Shown: positions 26,949 to 36,517 of the stretch, piece after piece | Layout of the letters: each line of letters begins with the position of its first letter | Numbering within the stretch: the stretch's first letter is position 1 | Origin: Bacillus sp. ISL-55 | GTDB taxonomy: Bacteria > Bacillota > Bacilli > Bacillales > Cytobacillaceae | Length of the DNA stretch: 64,000 nt | Assembly: GCF_018613155.1 (NCBI RefSeq) | Contig: NZ_JAGGQU010000002.1 | Location: 41,676-105,675, forward strand | Direction: 5' to 3' | The notes under the pieces: generated by a model | What the model was told of the DNA's origin: nothing | Database searches by the model: none | What the model saw: only the letters and a program-made list of their open reading frames with translations | Translations under genes and position numbers: made by a program

Positions 26949-28055
26949 TCAGACCTTAATTTTACGACCCTTCCAACTTACTGAATGGAAAATATTCACC
27001 CTGATGAAGGAATACAGATAGATCCCTACGAAAAACAAAAATAATATCGGATAAAAAGGGAATACTCCCCATCTGAAATTACCGACCCGGCTGGCAAACC
27101 ATGCCGTTTGAATCGTATATAAGATATACAATATTCCACTGAACAGCATTGCTGCAGGGTTCCATTCAGTAATGGAAGAGATCAATGCTCCCGCAGCAAT
27201 GAAGCTGCCGGAAATCCAGAAGATAACCATTAGCATGACAAGGGGGTGAGTTGACTTTGAACCGACGGCAAAACTTTTGCACCAGCCCTCGATCAGGCTC
27301 CCCATGCCTTCCGGGTACATGCGCAGGGACATAATTCCTTTGCCGCCCAGGCAACGAACCGGGAGATCATGTTCAAGAAATGCCTCTCCCAGTGCCAGAT
27401 CATCCATGATGGCTCCTTCGATTTTTTTATGCCCACCAGATAAAAAGTAATCATCCCGATTACATAGAATGCATGGACCGAACGACCCAGCGGTTTTAAA
27501 CCGCGATCCCCAAATCGTAAATAGATTCATCCCTATCACGACGATGATGTTGAATACAACGGAAATGTGTTCATACAAGCGCTCAACTGTATGAAATGGC
27601 TGTAATGCTGTAATGCCTTTGGCACCCTTCCCCTGATAGAAATGCAGCAGATTGCTTAACCCCTCAACATTTGTGAATCTCGTATCGGCATCTAAAAATA
27701 ATAACCAGTTCCCTTTGGCCTGTTGTGCACCATGCCAGCAGGCTGATGATTTTCCTGCCCCTGGATTCTGCAGAACCTTTGCACCATAGCTTTCCGCAAC
27801 AGCCCTGGTATTGTCGGAAGAATCGTCATCAACAACCAGAATTTCAAATTGTCTGAATCGCTGCTCCAGCAAAGATTGCAATAAAGGTGATATTCTGCCT
27901 TCTTCATTCCTGGCTGGAATAATGATCGACAGAAACGAAAGACCACCCGTAGGTCTGGAGGAGACACCAGGCACCGGCAATGACCAGAACATGATGAAGC
28001 CAATCAAAACTGCCGCAAATCCAATCACGAGATTAATCACTTCTAAAGCAGTCAT
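26949..28055 (-). CDS. crtQ: CrtQ-like glycosyltransferase (4,4'-diaponeurosporenoate glycosyltransferase)
   Basis: 368 aa family-2 glycosyltransferase that in S. aureus joins glucose to the carotenoid carboxylate. An N-terminal membrane helix (about 5-25) precedes the GT-A domain: LSFLSIIIPARNEEGRISPLL, DDDSSDN and the metal motif LDADT (about residue 122). Then HFNIIVVIGMN-like, FGPCILCNRDDYFLSGGHKKIEGAIMDDLALG and three C-terminal helices ending SWKGRKIKV, all as in CrtQ. AAGGAGG precedes the ATG. It is the last gene of the proximal operon, 164 bp after crtN, with a dispersed repeat in the gap. Confidence 0.88.
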   Translation of the reverse strand: MTALEVINLVIGFAAVLIGFIMFWSLPVPGVSSRPTGGLSFLSIIIPARNEEGRISPLLQSLLEQRFRQFEILVVDDDSSDNTRAVAESYGAKVLQNPGAGKSSACWHGAQQAKGNWLLFLDADTRFTNVEGLSNLLHFYQGKGAKGITALQPFHTVERLYEHISVVFNIIVVIGMNLFTIWGSRFKTAGSFGPCILCNRDDYFLSGGHKKIEGAIMDDLALGEAFLEHDLPVRCLGGKGIMSLRMYPEGMGSLIEGWCKSFAVGSKSTHPLVMLMVIFWISGSFIAAGALISSITEWNPAAMLFSGILYILYTIQTAWFASRVGNFRWGVFPFYPILFLFFVGIYLYSFIRVNIFHSVSWKGRKIKV

Positions 28056-28156
28056 AAAACCTGCCTCCTTCCGCTGCGATTGAGCACACAGCTTTTATAT
28101 TCACTGAAAAGTCTTTATTTCTGACTAAATGAGTATAAATTCTTTCACCTTGATTA

Positions 28157-28213
28157 GTGTCTAGCTTCAGCCCCTAGCTCCTCGAGACGCTTGTCTAGCT
28201 CCGGCGCTTGGTC
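28157..28213. repeat. Dispersed Bacillus-type intergenic repeat element
   Basis: GTGTCTAGCTTCAGCCCCTA through TAGCTCCGGCGCTTGG: two related TCTAGCT(C/T)C halves separated by a CTCGAG palindrome. This resembles a short intergenic repeat found many times in Bacillus and relatives (remembered, not searched). It lies between crtN and crtQ. Only one copy was noticed in this window. Confidence 0.6.
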
Positions 28214-28218
28214 TTTTC

Positions 28219-29745
28219 TTATACTGAGTAATCAAACATTTTCCCCGTATCGTCTTGTATCAATTCCTGTGCTGTAATCCTGGCTGATAATAGCACGATT
28301 GGGACACCGGCGCCGGGATGTGTGCTGCTTCCGGTAAAGTACAGATTTTCACAATGGCTCGCCTTGCTTTGCGGACGATAGTGGTTGCTTTGTTTCAAAA
28401 TTGGCTGCAAACCAAACGTGGCGCCATTATAGGCATTGAATTTCGACCTGAAATCCAATGGTGTTGTATAGGTTTCGGTGACAATCTCATCTTCAATGTT
28501 TTCAAAACCCTGGATTTTCTTTAGCTCATTTAAAATGTAACTGCGATAATATGAAATGGTTTCCTCGTCCCAATTATAATTTGCAGTAGCTATATCGGAT
28601 ACCGGCATGAGGATATACAGTCCATCCTTTCCCTCAGGCGCAAGGGAAGGATCCATTTTTGAAGCTATATAGACATAAAAAGAAGCATTTGTCAGTTTCT
28701 TCCCATCAAAAATATCTTTAAGATTTTGATCAAGGTTTTCGTTGAAAATAAAATTATGCACATGGTCAATTTCTTCATATTTCCTGTCCATACCGAGATA
28801 TAACAGAAAACATGAACAAGAGTATTTCAAGCTGTCGATTTTCTTATCGGTATATTTTCCTTTAGCATTTTTATCTTTTACCAGGTGCTTCATCGCATAT
28901 GGAAAGTCTGCATTACAAACAACATAATCAGAAGAGATTTTTTGTCCATCCACAACAATCCCTTCCACTTTACGATTCTGAATGACGATCTCCTGCACAT
29001 CCTTGCCATAGTGAATGGTTCCTCCAAGTTCCCTGAAAAGCCTCTCCATAGCCAAAGCCATCGTATACATCCCACCTTTGATAAACCAGACTCCATATAA
29101 AAATTGAATCATAGGAATCATAGTGTAAAAAGATGGACTTTTAAGAGGGGAAATACCTATGTATAGCGTTTGAAAGCTGATCAACTGTTTCAGCCGTTCA
29201 TTCTTAATATATTTTCCTATAAACGTATCTGCAGTGTCATAAGGTTTCAGTTTCAATGCTTTCTTCAACATCGCGAAGTTATAAAAATCCCTCCTTTTGC
29301 GAAAAGGTCTTTGAAGGATGTGATGCTTGGCAATGATAAATCGTTTGTAAATTTCATGCATGTATTGAAAAAAACCTGCTGTGTCCTCTTCGCTTATAGA
29401 TTCAATTGTCTTTGTCAATTGAGTAAGGTCTGAGGAGATATCAAAAGGCTTGTCGGGAATATCACTGAAATAAGCCCGATAAATCGGGTCCAATTTTTCC
29501 ATTGGAATGTAATCATCAGGGTCGCGGCCGCATAGTTCAAATAGTTCACGATATATTTCAGGCATCATAACGATGCTGGGCCCCAAATCGAATTTGTACC
29601 CGCCATCCAGTTCAATACGATTCATTTTGCCTCCGGGTGTTAAACCTTTTTCATATATTTCTACCTGATATCCCGCATGCTGCAGCCTTATGGCACTGGC
29701 TAGCCCTGCTACACCCGCTCCAACGACAATCACCTTCTTCTTCAT
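28219..29745 (-). CDS. crtN: CrtN-like 4,4'-diapophytoene desaturase
   Basis: 508 aa FAD enzyme, the closest in the window to S. aureus CrtN, which converts dehydrosqualene to diaponeurosporene or diapolycopene. FAD motif GAGVAGLASAIRLQHAGYQVEIYEKG (8-33), GGKMNRIELDGGYKFDLGPSIVMMPEIY, LISFQTLYIGISPLKSPSFYTMIPMI, and the C-terminal FTGSSTHPGAGVPIVLLSARI. GCGAGGG lies before the ATG. In the proximal operon, after aldH (177-bp gap with a small ORF) and before crtQ. It is one of four CrtN-type proteins here; the substrate of each is inference. Confidence 0.88.
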   Translation of the reverse strand: MKKKVIVVGAGVAGLASAIRLQHAGYQVEIYEKGLTPGGKMNRIELDGGYKFDLGPSIVMMPEIYRELFELCGRDPDDYIPMEKLDPIYRAYFSDIPDKPFDISSDLTQLTKTIESISEEDTAGFFQYMHEIYKRFIIAKHHILQRPFRKRRDFYNFAMLKKALKLKPYDTADTFIGKYIKNERLKQLISFQTLYIGISPLKSPSFYTMIPMIQFLYGVWFIKGGMYTMALAMERLFRELGGTIHYGKDVQEIVIQNRKVEGIVVDGQKISSDYVVCNADFPYAMKHLVKDKNAKGKYTDKKIDSLKYSCSCFLLYLGMDRKYEEIDHVHNFIFNENLDQNLKDIFDGKKLTNASFYVYIASKMDPSLAPEGKDGLYILMPVSDIATANYNWDEETISYYRSYILNELKKIQGFENIEDEIVTETYTTPLDFRSKFNAYNGATFGLQPILKQSNHYRPQSKASHCENLYFTGSSTHPGAGVPIVLLSARITAQELIQDDTGKMFDYSV

Positions 29746-29853
29746 GTGAATTCCCTCGCTTCTAAAAAGTATTCTGCTTCATTTGATAACTAGTCCTGGA
29801 AGTAATGGCAGTCATACACTCCGCCTGTAGTATTGAACAATGACCATGTGGGG

Positions 29854-29907
29854 TTAAGCCAAGGCAAACAGGACAATCATCCAGCCTGCCCTTACTATAT
29901 TCAGCAT
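29854..29907 (-). CDS. Tiny ORF (17 aa) inside an inverted repeat between aldH and crtN
   Basis: MLNIVRAGWMIVLFALA, with AAAGGAG 8 bp before the ATG, starting 15 bp after the aldH stop. The ORF is enclosed by an 11-bp perfect inverted repeat (29829-29839 and 29907-29917, TGTTCAATACT type). It may be a leader peptide with an RNA hairpin that tunes crtN expression, or a gene relic. Confidence 0.35.
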   Translation of the reverse strand: MLNIVRAGWMIVLFALA

Positions 29908-29921
29908 GTTCAATACTCCTT

Positions 29922-31319
29922 TTACAGCAGCCATCTTCTTAACTTTTTCAATGCATTCATATTTCGGTCGGAATACGGCGGGAATTTACCTTGAAAACGA
30001 AGGTAATGGTACGTTCTGTAATCTGTTTTTTCATAACTAAAAGCTAGAAAACCTGCTTTGCCGTGATAAGCACCGTATCCGCTTCTTCCAACCCCTCCAA
30101 AAGCGATATGGGGACTCGCGGCATGATGGATCACTGAATTGACACTGATGGTTGGTGAACGCATATGTTCTTTGAACAGTTGAATTTGATCCTTGTTGGT
30201 ACTGAATATATAACCCGTAAGTGAATCGCGCTGAAGTTTGCCACTCGATAATAACGTTTTTAAATCTGTATAAGGAATGACAGGAAGAACCGGACCAAAA
30301 ATTTCTTCCTCGAGAATCGGACTTCCTGGTTTAATATCCGTTAACACAGTCGGGGCGATGAAGCGATCATTTCGATCATGCGTACCTCCAACCCGGACAA
30401 TTCCCTGGCCGATAAAATCAACCATCTTTTGAAAATGTGCATCCGTACAGATTCTGCCAAAATCCCCGCTTGCCTGAGGCCGATCTCCGTAGAAAGCGGA
30501 AAGACAAGCAGAAATTTCAATAAGCGCTTGTTCATAAATAGAATGATGGACGAAAAGAGTATCTGGTGCAATACAGGTTTGTCCAGCATTAAGGAATTTA
30601 CCCCAGACAATATCCCTAATGGCGGCCTTCGAATAGCCTGTTTCATCCATAATACATGGGTTCTTCCCGCCTAGTTCCAGTATCACCGGTGTGAGCTGTT
30701 TAGCTGCCTGCTCTGCCACAGCTTTCCCAGTCTTTCCGCTGCCTGTAAAAAAAATCAGGTCAAAAGGGGCTGAAGTCAACAGGCTCGCGGTTTGTGCATC
30801 TCCAGTCACAACATGTAATTGTTCGGGAGGAAATGCTTGATTCATGATTTCTTTTAGCAATTCAGCCGTTGCCGGTGCATGTTCAGATGGTTTGATCACG
30901 CAGCGGTTTCCGCCGGCAATGGCACCAATGGCAGGCATCAAGGTAAGCTGGAGCGGATAATTCCACGAACCGATGATGAGAACACTCGCATATGGATGCC
31001 TCACTCTTTTGATTGATTCCACATATCCCAACTTAAGGTGTCGGGACCGGACAGGCCGGTTCCATTTCGCTAAATGCTTGCATACATACTCGATTTCATT
31101 CAATAAAACGGCGATTTCAGATGAAGAAGATTCAAATGCCGGTTTTCCCAAATCTGAATGAAGGGCCTCGATAAAGGCATCTTCGTGCTCCAAAAGTATG
31201 GTTTTCAGCTTCAAAAGCTGTTTTTTCACCACTTCAACTGAAGGTCTTCCTGTGAACAACAGATCTTCCCTCTGCCTTTCCGGTAATGTCTTCAGAAAAT
31301 GAAGATCATTGTCTGACAT
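29922..31319 (-). CDS. aldH: Aldehyde dehydrogenase, carotenoid aldehyde (AldH/CrtNc) type
   Basis: 465 aa class 3-like ALDH. In staphyloxanthin-type pathways this enzyme oxidises the terminal carotenoid aldehyde to the acid. Seen: [27 protein letters not shown], the NAD turn [11 protein letters not shown] (about 193), catalytic Glu in LELGGKNP (about 222) and catalytic Cys in [10 protein letters not shown] (about 257). A basic, hydrophobic C-terminus ([12 protein letters not shown]) may help membrane association. The start overlaps the crtP stop by 14 bp, so the two are coupled. The substrate is inferred from the operon. Confidence 0.88.
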   Translation of the reverse strand: MSDNDLHFLKTLPERQREDLLFTGRPSVEVVKKQLLKLKTILLEHEDAFIEALHSDLGKPAFESSSSEIAVLLNEIEYVCKHLAKWNRPVRSRHLKLGYVESIKRVRHPYASVLIIGSWNYPLQLTLMPAIGAIAGGNRCVIKPSEHAPATAELLKEIMNQAFPPEQLHVVTGDAQTASLLTSAPFDLIFFTGSGKTGKAVAEQAAKQLTPVILELGGKNPCIMDETGYSKAAIRDIVWGKFLNAGQTCIAPDTLFVHHSIYEQALIEISACLSAFYGDRPQASGDFGRICTDAHFQKMVDFIGQGIVRVGGTHDRNDRFIAPTVLTDIKPGSPILEEEIFGPVLPVIPYTDLKTLLSSGKLQRDSLTGYIFSTNKDQIQLFKEHMRSPTISVNSVIHHAASPHIAFGGVGRSGYGAYHGKAGFLAFSYEKTDYRTYHYLRFQGKFPPYSDRNMNALKKLRRWLL

Positions 31320-32808
31320 GGGATGAATCCCTTTGAACTATTTTCTCGCTTACAAGCTGGCCGCTTAAGGTCACCATCGGCATTCCGCCGCCTGGGTTCA
31401 CGGTTCCACCGACAAAATACAGATTGTCATAGCGTTCACTTTTCTTCGGATGCTTGAATCCTTTATTTTTCTTGCGGTCTGACACCGTTCCATAAATGGC
31501 GCCTCGGTCAGAGCCATACATCATTCTGATATCCTCCGGTGTCCATAAATCTTTTGTAACTATATTTTCCCGCAAATCGTGCAAACCCATCTTTTCCAAT
31601 TTGATCAGGACCCGCTCAGCGAATTGTTCATAGTCCTGCTGCGTGAAAGGTTTCTGATCCCGTATATAAGGAATATGGGGCAGTACTTTTATATTTTCAT
31701 GTCCTGCAGGAGCCTGCGTCGGATCTGTTTTATTGACGTTGACCAAATAAATGACCGGATCGTCCGGGAGCTCATGACGATGAAAGATAGATTGCATTTG
31801 CTGCTTCATATTTTCCGCGAAAAAGAAATTATGATGGCGCAGCTGCGGATAGCTCTTTTTCACACCCAAATGCATAACAAGACCGGAGCTGGCCGGTTCA
31901 AATTTCTTCTTCAATTTATTCACAAAAGTGCTGTCTTCCTCCAGCAATCGTTCGTAAACCGGTATGACTTCCATATTGGATACATAATAATCCGCTGTCA
32001 GCTTTGTACCGTCCTCCAAAATGGCTCCTGTGATTTCGCCGTTCTTTTTTTCAAGCTTGACAATCTTCCTGCCCAGGTGGAACTGAACACCCACTTCGTT
32101 AGCAAGCTTCACTAGGCCGTCACCAAGTTTATTCAAACCGCCCGGTACATACCATACACCTTGGTCATGCTGCATATAGATCATCATGTTCAAGACTGCC
32201 GGTGCATCGTAAGGAGACGAACCGACGTATTTGATAAAATAAGAAAGCATATCGCGGAACTGATCATTGCTTATTCGTTTGTCAATCGCTCCATGAACGG
32301 TAGAAAACAGGTCAAAATTCTTTAAAGCAGTGAACAGGCCCGTATGTTTCATGATTTCTCTCGTCTTATCAACGCCATGCTTGAAATAGGTTTTATCTGT
32401 CATATCATAAAGTCTTTTTGAATAGTTAAGAAGATCCTGATATTCTGCAATATCCTTTTCACTGAGGGCAGCGTTTTTTTCTTGCATGTCCTTCAAATCT
32501 TCATATAAGTCGATAATATTTCCATCAGGGAAAAAGGAGCGCCATTGATGATCCAGTTTTTCAATCGGGACATAGTCTTTCATGGATTTCCCGCTCGCAG
32601 AAAACAACTTTTCAAAAACATGCGGCATCGTAAGGATGGATGGGCCCAAATCAAAACCGAAACCATCCTGTTCAAGCCGGTTCAGCTTTCCTCCAATATG
32701 TTCATTTTTTTCATATAACGAGACATCGTATCCAGCCTGAGCAAGTGAAATCGCAGCCGACAGTCCACCAAGTCCGCCTCCGATCACTAGTACGTTTTTC
32801 TTTTTCAT
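31306..32808 (-). CDS. crtP: CrtP-like diapocarotenoid oxygenase/oxidase
   Basis: 500 aa CrtN-superfamily flavoprotein. Its sequence follows S. aureus CrtP, which oxidises the terminal methyl of diaponeurosporene to the aldehyde: [93 protein letters not shown] and [29 protein letters not shown] lies before the ATG. It precedes aldH with a 14-bp overlap, so oxidase and dehydrogenase are made together. The name is given on remembered sequence likeness. Confidence 0.9.
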   Translation of the reverse strand: MKKKNVLVIGGGLGGLSAAISLAQAGYDVSLYEKNEHIGGKLNRLEQDGFGFDLGPSILTMPHVFEKLFSASGKSMKDYVPIEKLDHQWRSFFPDGNIIDLYEDLKDMQEKNAALSEKDIAEYQDLLNYSKRLYDMTDKTYFKHGVDKTREIMKHTGLFTALKNFDLFSTVHGAIDKRISNDQFRDMLSYFIKYVGSSPYDAPAVLNMMIYMQHDQGVWYVPGGLNKLGDGLVKLANEVGVQFHLGRKIVKLEKKNGEITGAILEDGTKLTADYYVSNMEVIPVYERLLEEDSTFVNKLKKKFEPASSGLVMHLGVKKSYPQLRHHNFFFAENMKQQMQSIFHRHELPDDPVIYLVNVNKTDPTQAPAGHENIKVLPHIPYIRDQKPFTQQDYEQFAERVLIKLEKMGLHDLRENIVTKDLWTPEDIRMMYGSDRGAIYGTVSDRKKNKGFKHPKKSERYDNLYFVGGTVNPGGGMPMVTLSGQLVSEKIVQRDSSHVRQ

Positions 32809-32952
32809 CTATTAATACCTCTCCTTCTCTCACATTGATATATCTAAATGTCGATTGTCTTTGTATTCAATTCTTCGACTGCTTCAAGTCTGCACCTTAC
32901 AATCCTTTACCGTTCTAAAACTTAAGTGTGCATGTATAACTGAGGAAGTTTT

Positions 32953-33840
32953 TCAGGTTCCATAGGATTCGGCCGTTGTCCTGATTTTCCGTGCGATAAG
33001 CTCCCAGGCCTCTTCCGCTCTTTCTTGTGGTCCTAAATGGGTAAAGGCATGTTTACAATCAAGAAAGATCTCTTGTTGAACGTTCACCCCAGCTGCTTTT
33101 AATTTCTCAGAATACCATTCGGCTTCTGGCCGGAATGCATCGTACTCCGCAATGAGAATAAGAGCAGAAGCTAAGCGCCCATTGACCACAGCACGAACAG
33201 GGGAAGCGAGAGGATCCTCTGCTTGTCCTTTGTCCGGTACGTAGCACATGTTCAAAAAATGTGCGACTTGAGGATACCTGGCACGCCACTTATCAGGTTC
33301 TGGTTTTTCTGCATGCGGGGTGGTAAAATCCAGCATCGGACAGGACAGAACCTGGAGCAAAGGCTGATTTTCTCCTTTCTCTTCTAGGTAGAGACAGAGG
33401 GCTGCTGCTATATTTGCCCCTGAACTCTGTCCGCCAACCATAATTTTCTCTCCATCAATATTCAAATCGTGGGCACTTCTCCTTATCCACTGAATAATTT
33501 CATAACCCTGTTCAATCGGGCTGGGAAAAGGGTACTCTGGTGCTTTCGCATAATCGACATTCACAACTACACAATCTGCCTGATTGGCAAGGAACCGGCA
33601 ATAAGGATCATCCATCTCCTTTTCATTCATGATGAATGCTCCACCATGAAAATTAATATAGACAGGGAACTTTTTCTCTCTTGCTTCCAAGGGATAATAC
33701 AAGGAAACATTAGTAGGTTTAACAGATGTCTCAACTTCCACATCCTTTTTCATTTTCACTTGCTGAAAGGGAATCATAGGTGTCTTTTTTGCTTGATTAG
33801 GCAGGAGACGAAGTAATTTTGCAATCATAACAGTGAACAT
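32953..33840 (-). CDS. Alpha/beta hydrolase, HSL-type esterase
   Basis: 295 aa. HGGA oxyanion motif (about 65-68), nucleophile GQSSG (about 134-138), acid in AEYDAFRPE (about 231) and His in DCKHAFTH (about 262), so the triad is complete. Possibly a short N-terminal hydrophobic anchor (MFTVMIAKLLRLLP). GAGG precedes the ATG. First gene of the proximal carotenoid operon, 145 bp before crtP. It may remodel an acyl ester of the glycosyl carotenoid or supply an acyl group, since no crtO acyltransferase is present; this is speculation from context. Confidence 0.85.
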   Translation of the reverse strand: MFTVMIAKLLRLLPNQAKKTPMIPFQQVKMKKDVEVETSVKPTNVSLYYPLEAREKKFPVYINFHGGAFIMNEKEMDDPYCRFLANQADCVVVNVDYAKAPEYPFPSPIEQGYEIIQWIRRSAHDLNIDGEKIMVGGQSSGANIAAALCLYLEEKGENQPLLQVLSCPMLDFTTPHAEKPEPDKWRARYPQVAHFLNMCYVPDKGQAEDPLASPVRAVVNGRLASALILIAEYDAFRPEAEWYSEKLKAAGVNVQQEIFLDCKHAFTHLGPQERAEEAWELIARKIRTTAESYGT

Positions 33841-34040
33841 TAATGAAACCTCACTTTTTTAACATTTTAACTTTTATGAAACACATTCATACTCCATCCA
33901 TCACGACTATTTTCCAGGCAGCAAAAAATGATAATGATGGCACTCCCCTACTTTTTTTGATAGAGATTATGTTCGCCACAAAAAATCAGTTTATGTCCAG
34001 AACTTGATTCAAAGACCGAGAAAGTTCAATTAACTCTGGC

Positions 34041-34298
34041 TTAATATTCCTGATCTGGATTCGTTCGAATCTTCTGAATGTAAAAGGCAGCCTGCTTCAC
34101 CGGGTACCCTTGGTCGGTTAGATTTTTCACTGAAAGAATTTTGTTTACATCAGCTTCTGTGTAGACTCTGTATCCATTTTCAAGTCGTTTGGGAATGACA
34201 ATTTGATACCGTTCCTCCCATTTCCTGATCACGAGCTTGGACAAACCTGTAATCTCAGAAACTTGCTGAATGAAATAAAAAGGTTTTTCTATCTTCAT
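34041..34298 (-). CDS. MerR-type regulator, LitR/CarH DNA-binding domain only
   Basis: About 85 aa. FIQQVSEITGLSKLVIRKWEERYQIVIPKRLENGYRVYTEADV has the recognition helix and wing of LitR/CarH/CarA regulators of light-induced carotenoid genes (compare IRYWERRYG-L-P-R-GGYRLYS). The B12-binding light-sensing domain of the full family (about 200 aa more) is missing. Past the stop, a +1 frame reads IKPELIELSRSLNQVLDIN, so the tail may have been lost by frameshift. The ATG at 34298 has AAAGG upstream. Last gene of the distal operon; the operator-like repeats at 39520 are its likely target. Confidence 0.8.
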   Translation of the reverse strand: MKIEKPFYFIQQVSEITGLSKLVIRKWEERYQIVIPKRLENGYRVYTEADVNKILSVKNLTDQGYPVKQAAFYIQKIRTNPDQEY

Positions 34299-34426
34299 GG
34301 TTAACATACCTTTCTTTAGAGCATGGGAAAGGATATTTCACTTGTAAAAACCATCCCTTTCGTTGCAGCAGTCATCTCTCTTCTTCTATACACACCCGCA
34401 AACTTTTAGAAAGAGATCATTTAAAA

Positions 34427-35467
34427 CTAGTATCCCACTCGCTTTATGGATGAAGTGTTCTTCAACTCGTTTAAGCTAGCAGCTCCAATGCTGAACATCG
34501 CAGCCTTTAATTCGTACTCTGTTTGAGTAAAACGCTGTATTAACGCCTGTTCCGACGTTACGGCTTCTGCAAGAATGGATCGGCCAAATCCAGCAAGGTC
34601 GGCACCCAGCGCAATAGCCTTTGCTGCCTCTACTCCGTCGTTGAGCCCGCCACTAGCAATAAGCGTTCCCGTTCCTTGATTTTGTTTTATCTCAAGAAGA
34701 CACTCTGATGTCGAAATGCCTAATCCACTAATCGCATTAGCTGCTGCTCGTTTTAGCGGATCAGTGGAGCGAAGTTTTTCGACCTGACTCCAGTTCGTTC
34801 CTCCTGCACCAGCCACATCTATAAAGGAAATACCAAGATCAAATAATCGTTTAGCCAATTTACCATTTATTCCCCATCCTACCTCTTTCACACCGATTGG
34901 AAGGGGGAATGATTTACTTAACTCTTCAATTTTTTGAAATAACCCACGGAAGTTTGTATTTCCTTCAGGCTGAATTAATTCCTGCAAACTGTTTAAATGT
35001 AGAATTAAAGCATCAGCTTCCACTAAATCTACAATTTTTTTACATTCATCAACACCGAAGCCATAATTAAGCTGCACAGCCCCCACATTCGCAATAATCG
35101 GAATGCTTGGTGCGTACTTTCTCACTTTAAAGGTATAGGCTCTTTCAGGATCTTCGACGGCAGCTCTTCCTGATCCTACGCCAAATGACCATCCTTTTTC
35201 TTCTGCTGCACAGGCGAGGTTTTGGTTAATGGTCATCGCCTTTTCGGTTCCTCCGGTCATCGAGCTAATCAGAAAGGGAGTAGCCACTTTCTTTTCAAGA
35301 AAAAAGGTCTCCAGGTTAATATCTGAAAAATCCACCTCAGGAAGAGCTTCGTGGATAAATGAAAAGTTCTCGAACCCTGTTGTAATTCCTCTTCCTCTCA
35401 CATCTTCATTAAGACAAATTTGGATATGATCTGCTTTTCTCTTGTTCACATCATTACCTTGATTCAA
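34427..35467 (-). CDS. fni: Isopentenyl-diphosphate delta-isomerase, type 2 (FMN)
   Basis: 346 aa cytoplasmic TIM-barrel enzyme that interconverts IPP and DMAPP, feeding farnesyl diphosphate to CrtM. Seen: RKADHIQICLNEDVRG, PFLISSMTGGTEKAMTIN, the FMN/Mg region GVGSGRAAVEDPE, HLNSLQELIQPEGNTNFRG, IGVKEVGWGI, DVAGAGGTNW and LIASGGLNDG. AAGGAGG lies 7 bp before a TTG start. In the distal operon between crtM and the MerR gene. Confidence 0.93.
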   Translation of the reverse strand: MNQGNDVNKRKADHIQICLNEDVRGRGITTGFENFSFIHEALPEVDFSDINLETFFLEKKVATPFLISSMTGGTEKAMTINQNLACAAEEKGWSFGVGSGRAAVEDPERAYTFKVRKYAPSIPIIANVGAVQLNYGFGVDECKKIVDLVEADALILHLNSLQELIQPEGNTNFRGLFQKIEELSKSFPLPIGVKEVGWGINGKLAKRLFDLGISFIDVAGAGGTNWSQVEKLRSTDPLKRAAANAISGLGISTSECLLEIKQNQGTGTLIASGGLNDGVEAAKAIALGADLAGFGRSILAEAVTSEQALIQRFTQTEYELKAAMFSIGAASLNELKNTSSIKRVGY

Positions 35468-35653
35468 TGATATCCCTCCTTCTCACAATGATTGACTATA
35501 GCCTTTTTAACGAACTGCCCTGATTTGGAAATAATGATCATACCCCGCCTGGAAGAGCAGGACCGTCTAAAATCATCGGCTGTCTAAAAGAGCCGGCACC
35601 TTGTAAAAGAGCATCCATACTAATCCATTGATGTACCAGCAAAAAACACATCA

Positions 35654-36517
35654 TTAAGCTTCAATCGATTGGTCAACATCCTCTAATGCACTTTGTAACG
35701 TCGTTAAGTAGATTGCCTTTTTCTTTTTATCACTCACAACGGCGCGCTTCGTATAAACTTGATATTCATTCATTTTGACAGCTTCCATAATGGCAGCATA
35801 ATAGTTGGATGCCAGTTTAACTGAAAACGCACTTTCAGTTGGGTAGGATTCAATGTCTGCCAATCCTTCCTCAAACCAGCTCCACGCAAGGTCCATCAGT
35901 CCGTTGATCATTTTCTTGAAACTAAAATTGACCGTCATCTCTTCAAATTCAGTATGGGTATACTGATATGAAGCCAACCACTCATCCGGAATATATCGGC
36001 GGCCTCTGTTTAAATCCTCTCCTACATCCCTAATGATGTTGACAATCTGCATGGCTTTCCCAAGCTGAATTCCTGCCTTCTGCACATCCAGGGTCGGCGA
36101 ATCATGAAGAACGGGAAGAAGCATTTCTCCAACAGAACCGGCTACTTTTTCACAATAAACTTCCAGTTGATTCATTGTTTGGTAGTGTGTTAACGATAAG
36201 TCCATTCGTTGACCTGATATTTGTTTTAAAAATGGCTCTTTATCTATAGGAAAGTTGTCAAACAACCATCTTAACGAAGGCCAAATAAAGTGTCCATCCG
36301 CTTCTTCAATATGGTTGAATTGATGTTCTAGTTCTTCGAGTGTAAAAGGTGAATTTTCAGGCTCGTCAACTGAGTCATCTATTAATCTGCAAAATGCGTA
36401 AATGACAAACACTGCTTCTTTTCTTGGGGAAGGAAGAAAACGAAACGCCTCATAAAAACTAGCAGATCCTTTCTTCATCATTTTTTCACACTCTAGTATC
36501 AGGTTAGAATCAATCAT
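35654..36517 (-). CDS. crtM: Dehydrosqualene (diapophytoene) synthase CrtM
   Basis: 287 aa. It condenses two farnesyl diphosphates to the C30 carotenoid precursor. The two Asp-rich motifs are present: LIDDSVDEPE (residues about 45-54) and NIIRDVGEDLNRGRRYIP (about 160-177). SFYEAFRFLP near the N-terminus is also characteristic. The start overlaps the previous gene by 4 bp (ATGA) and has AAAGGAG upstream. It commits the pathway to C30 rather than C40, judged by the CrtN/CrtP/CrtQ partners. Confidence 0.92.
   Translation of the reverse strand: MIDSNLILECEKMMKKGSASFYEAFRFLPSPRKEAVFVIYAFCRLIDDSVDEPENSPFTLEELEHQFNHIEEADGHFIWPSLRWLFDNFPIDKEPFLKQISGQRMDLSLTHYQTMNQLEVYCEKVAGSVGEMLLPVLHDSPTLDVQKAGIQLGKAMQIVNIIRDVGEDLNRGRRYIPDEWLASYQYTHTEFEEMTVNFSFKKMINGLMDLAWSWFEEGLADIESYPTESAFSVKLASNYYAAIMEAVKMNEYQVYTKRAVVSDKKKKAIYLTTLQSALEDVDQSIEA

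Noticed and set aside
31579..32115. 178-aa plus-strand ORF opposite crtP
   Set aside because: Antisense shadow with Cys/His/Arg-rich composition typical of reversed coding sequence.
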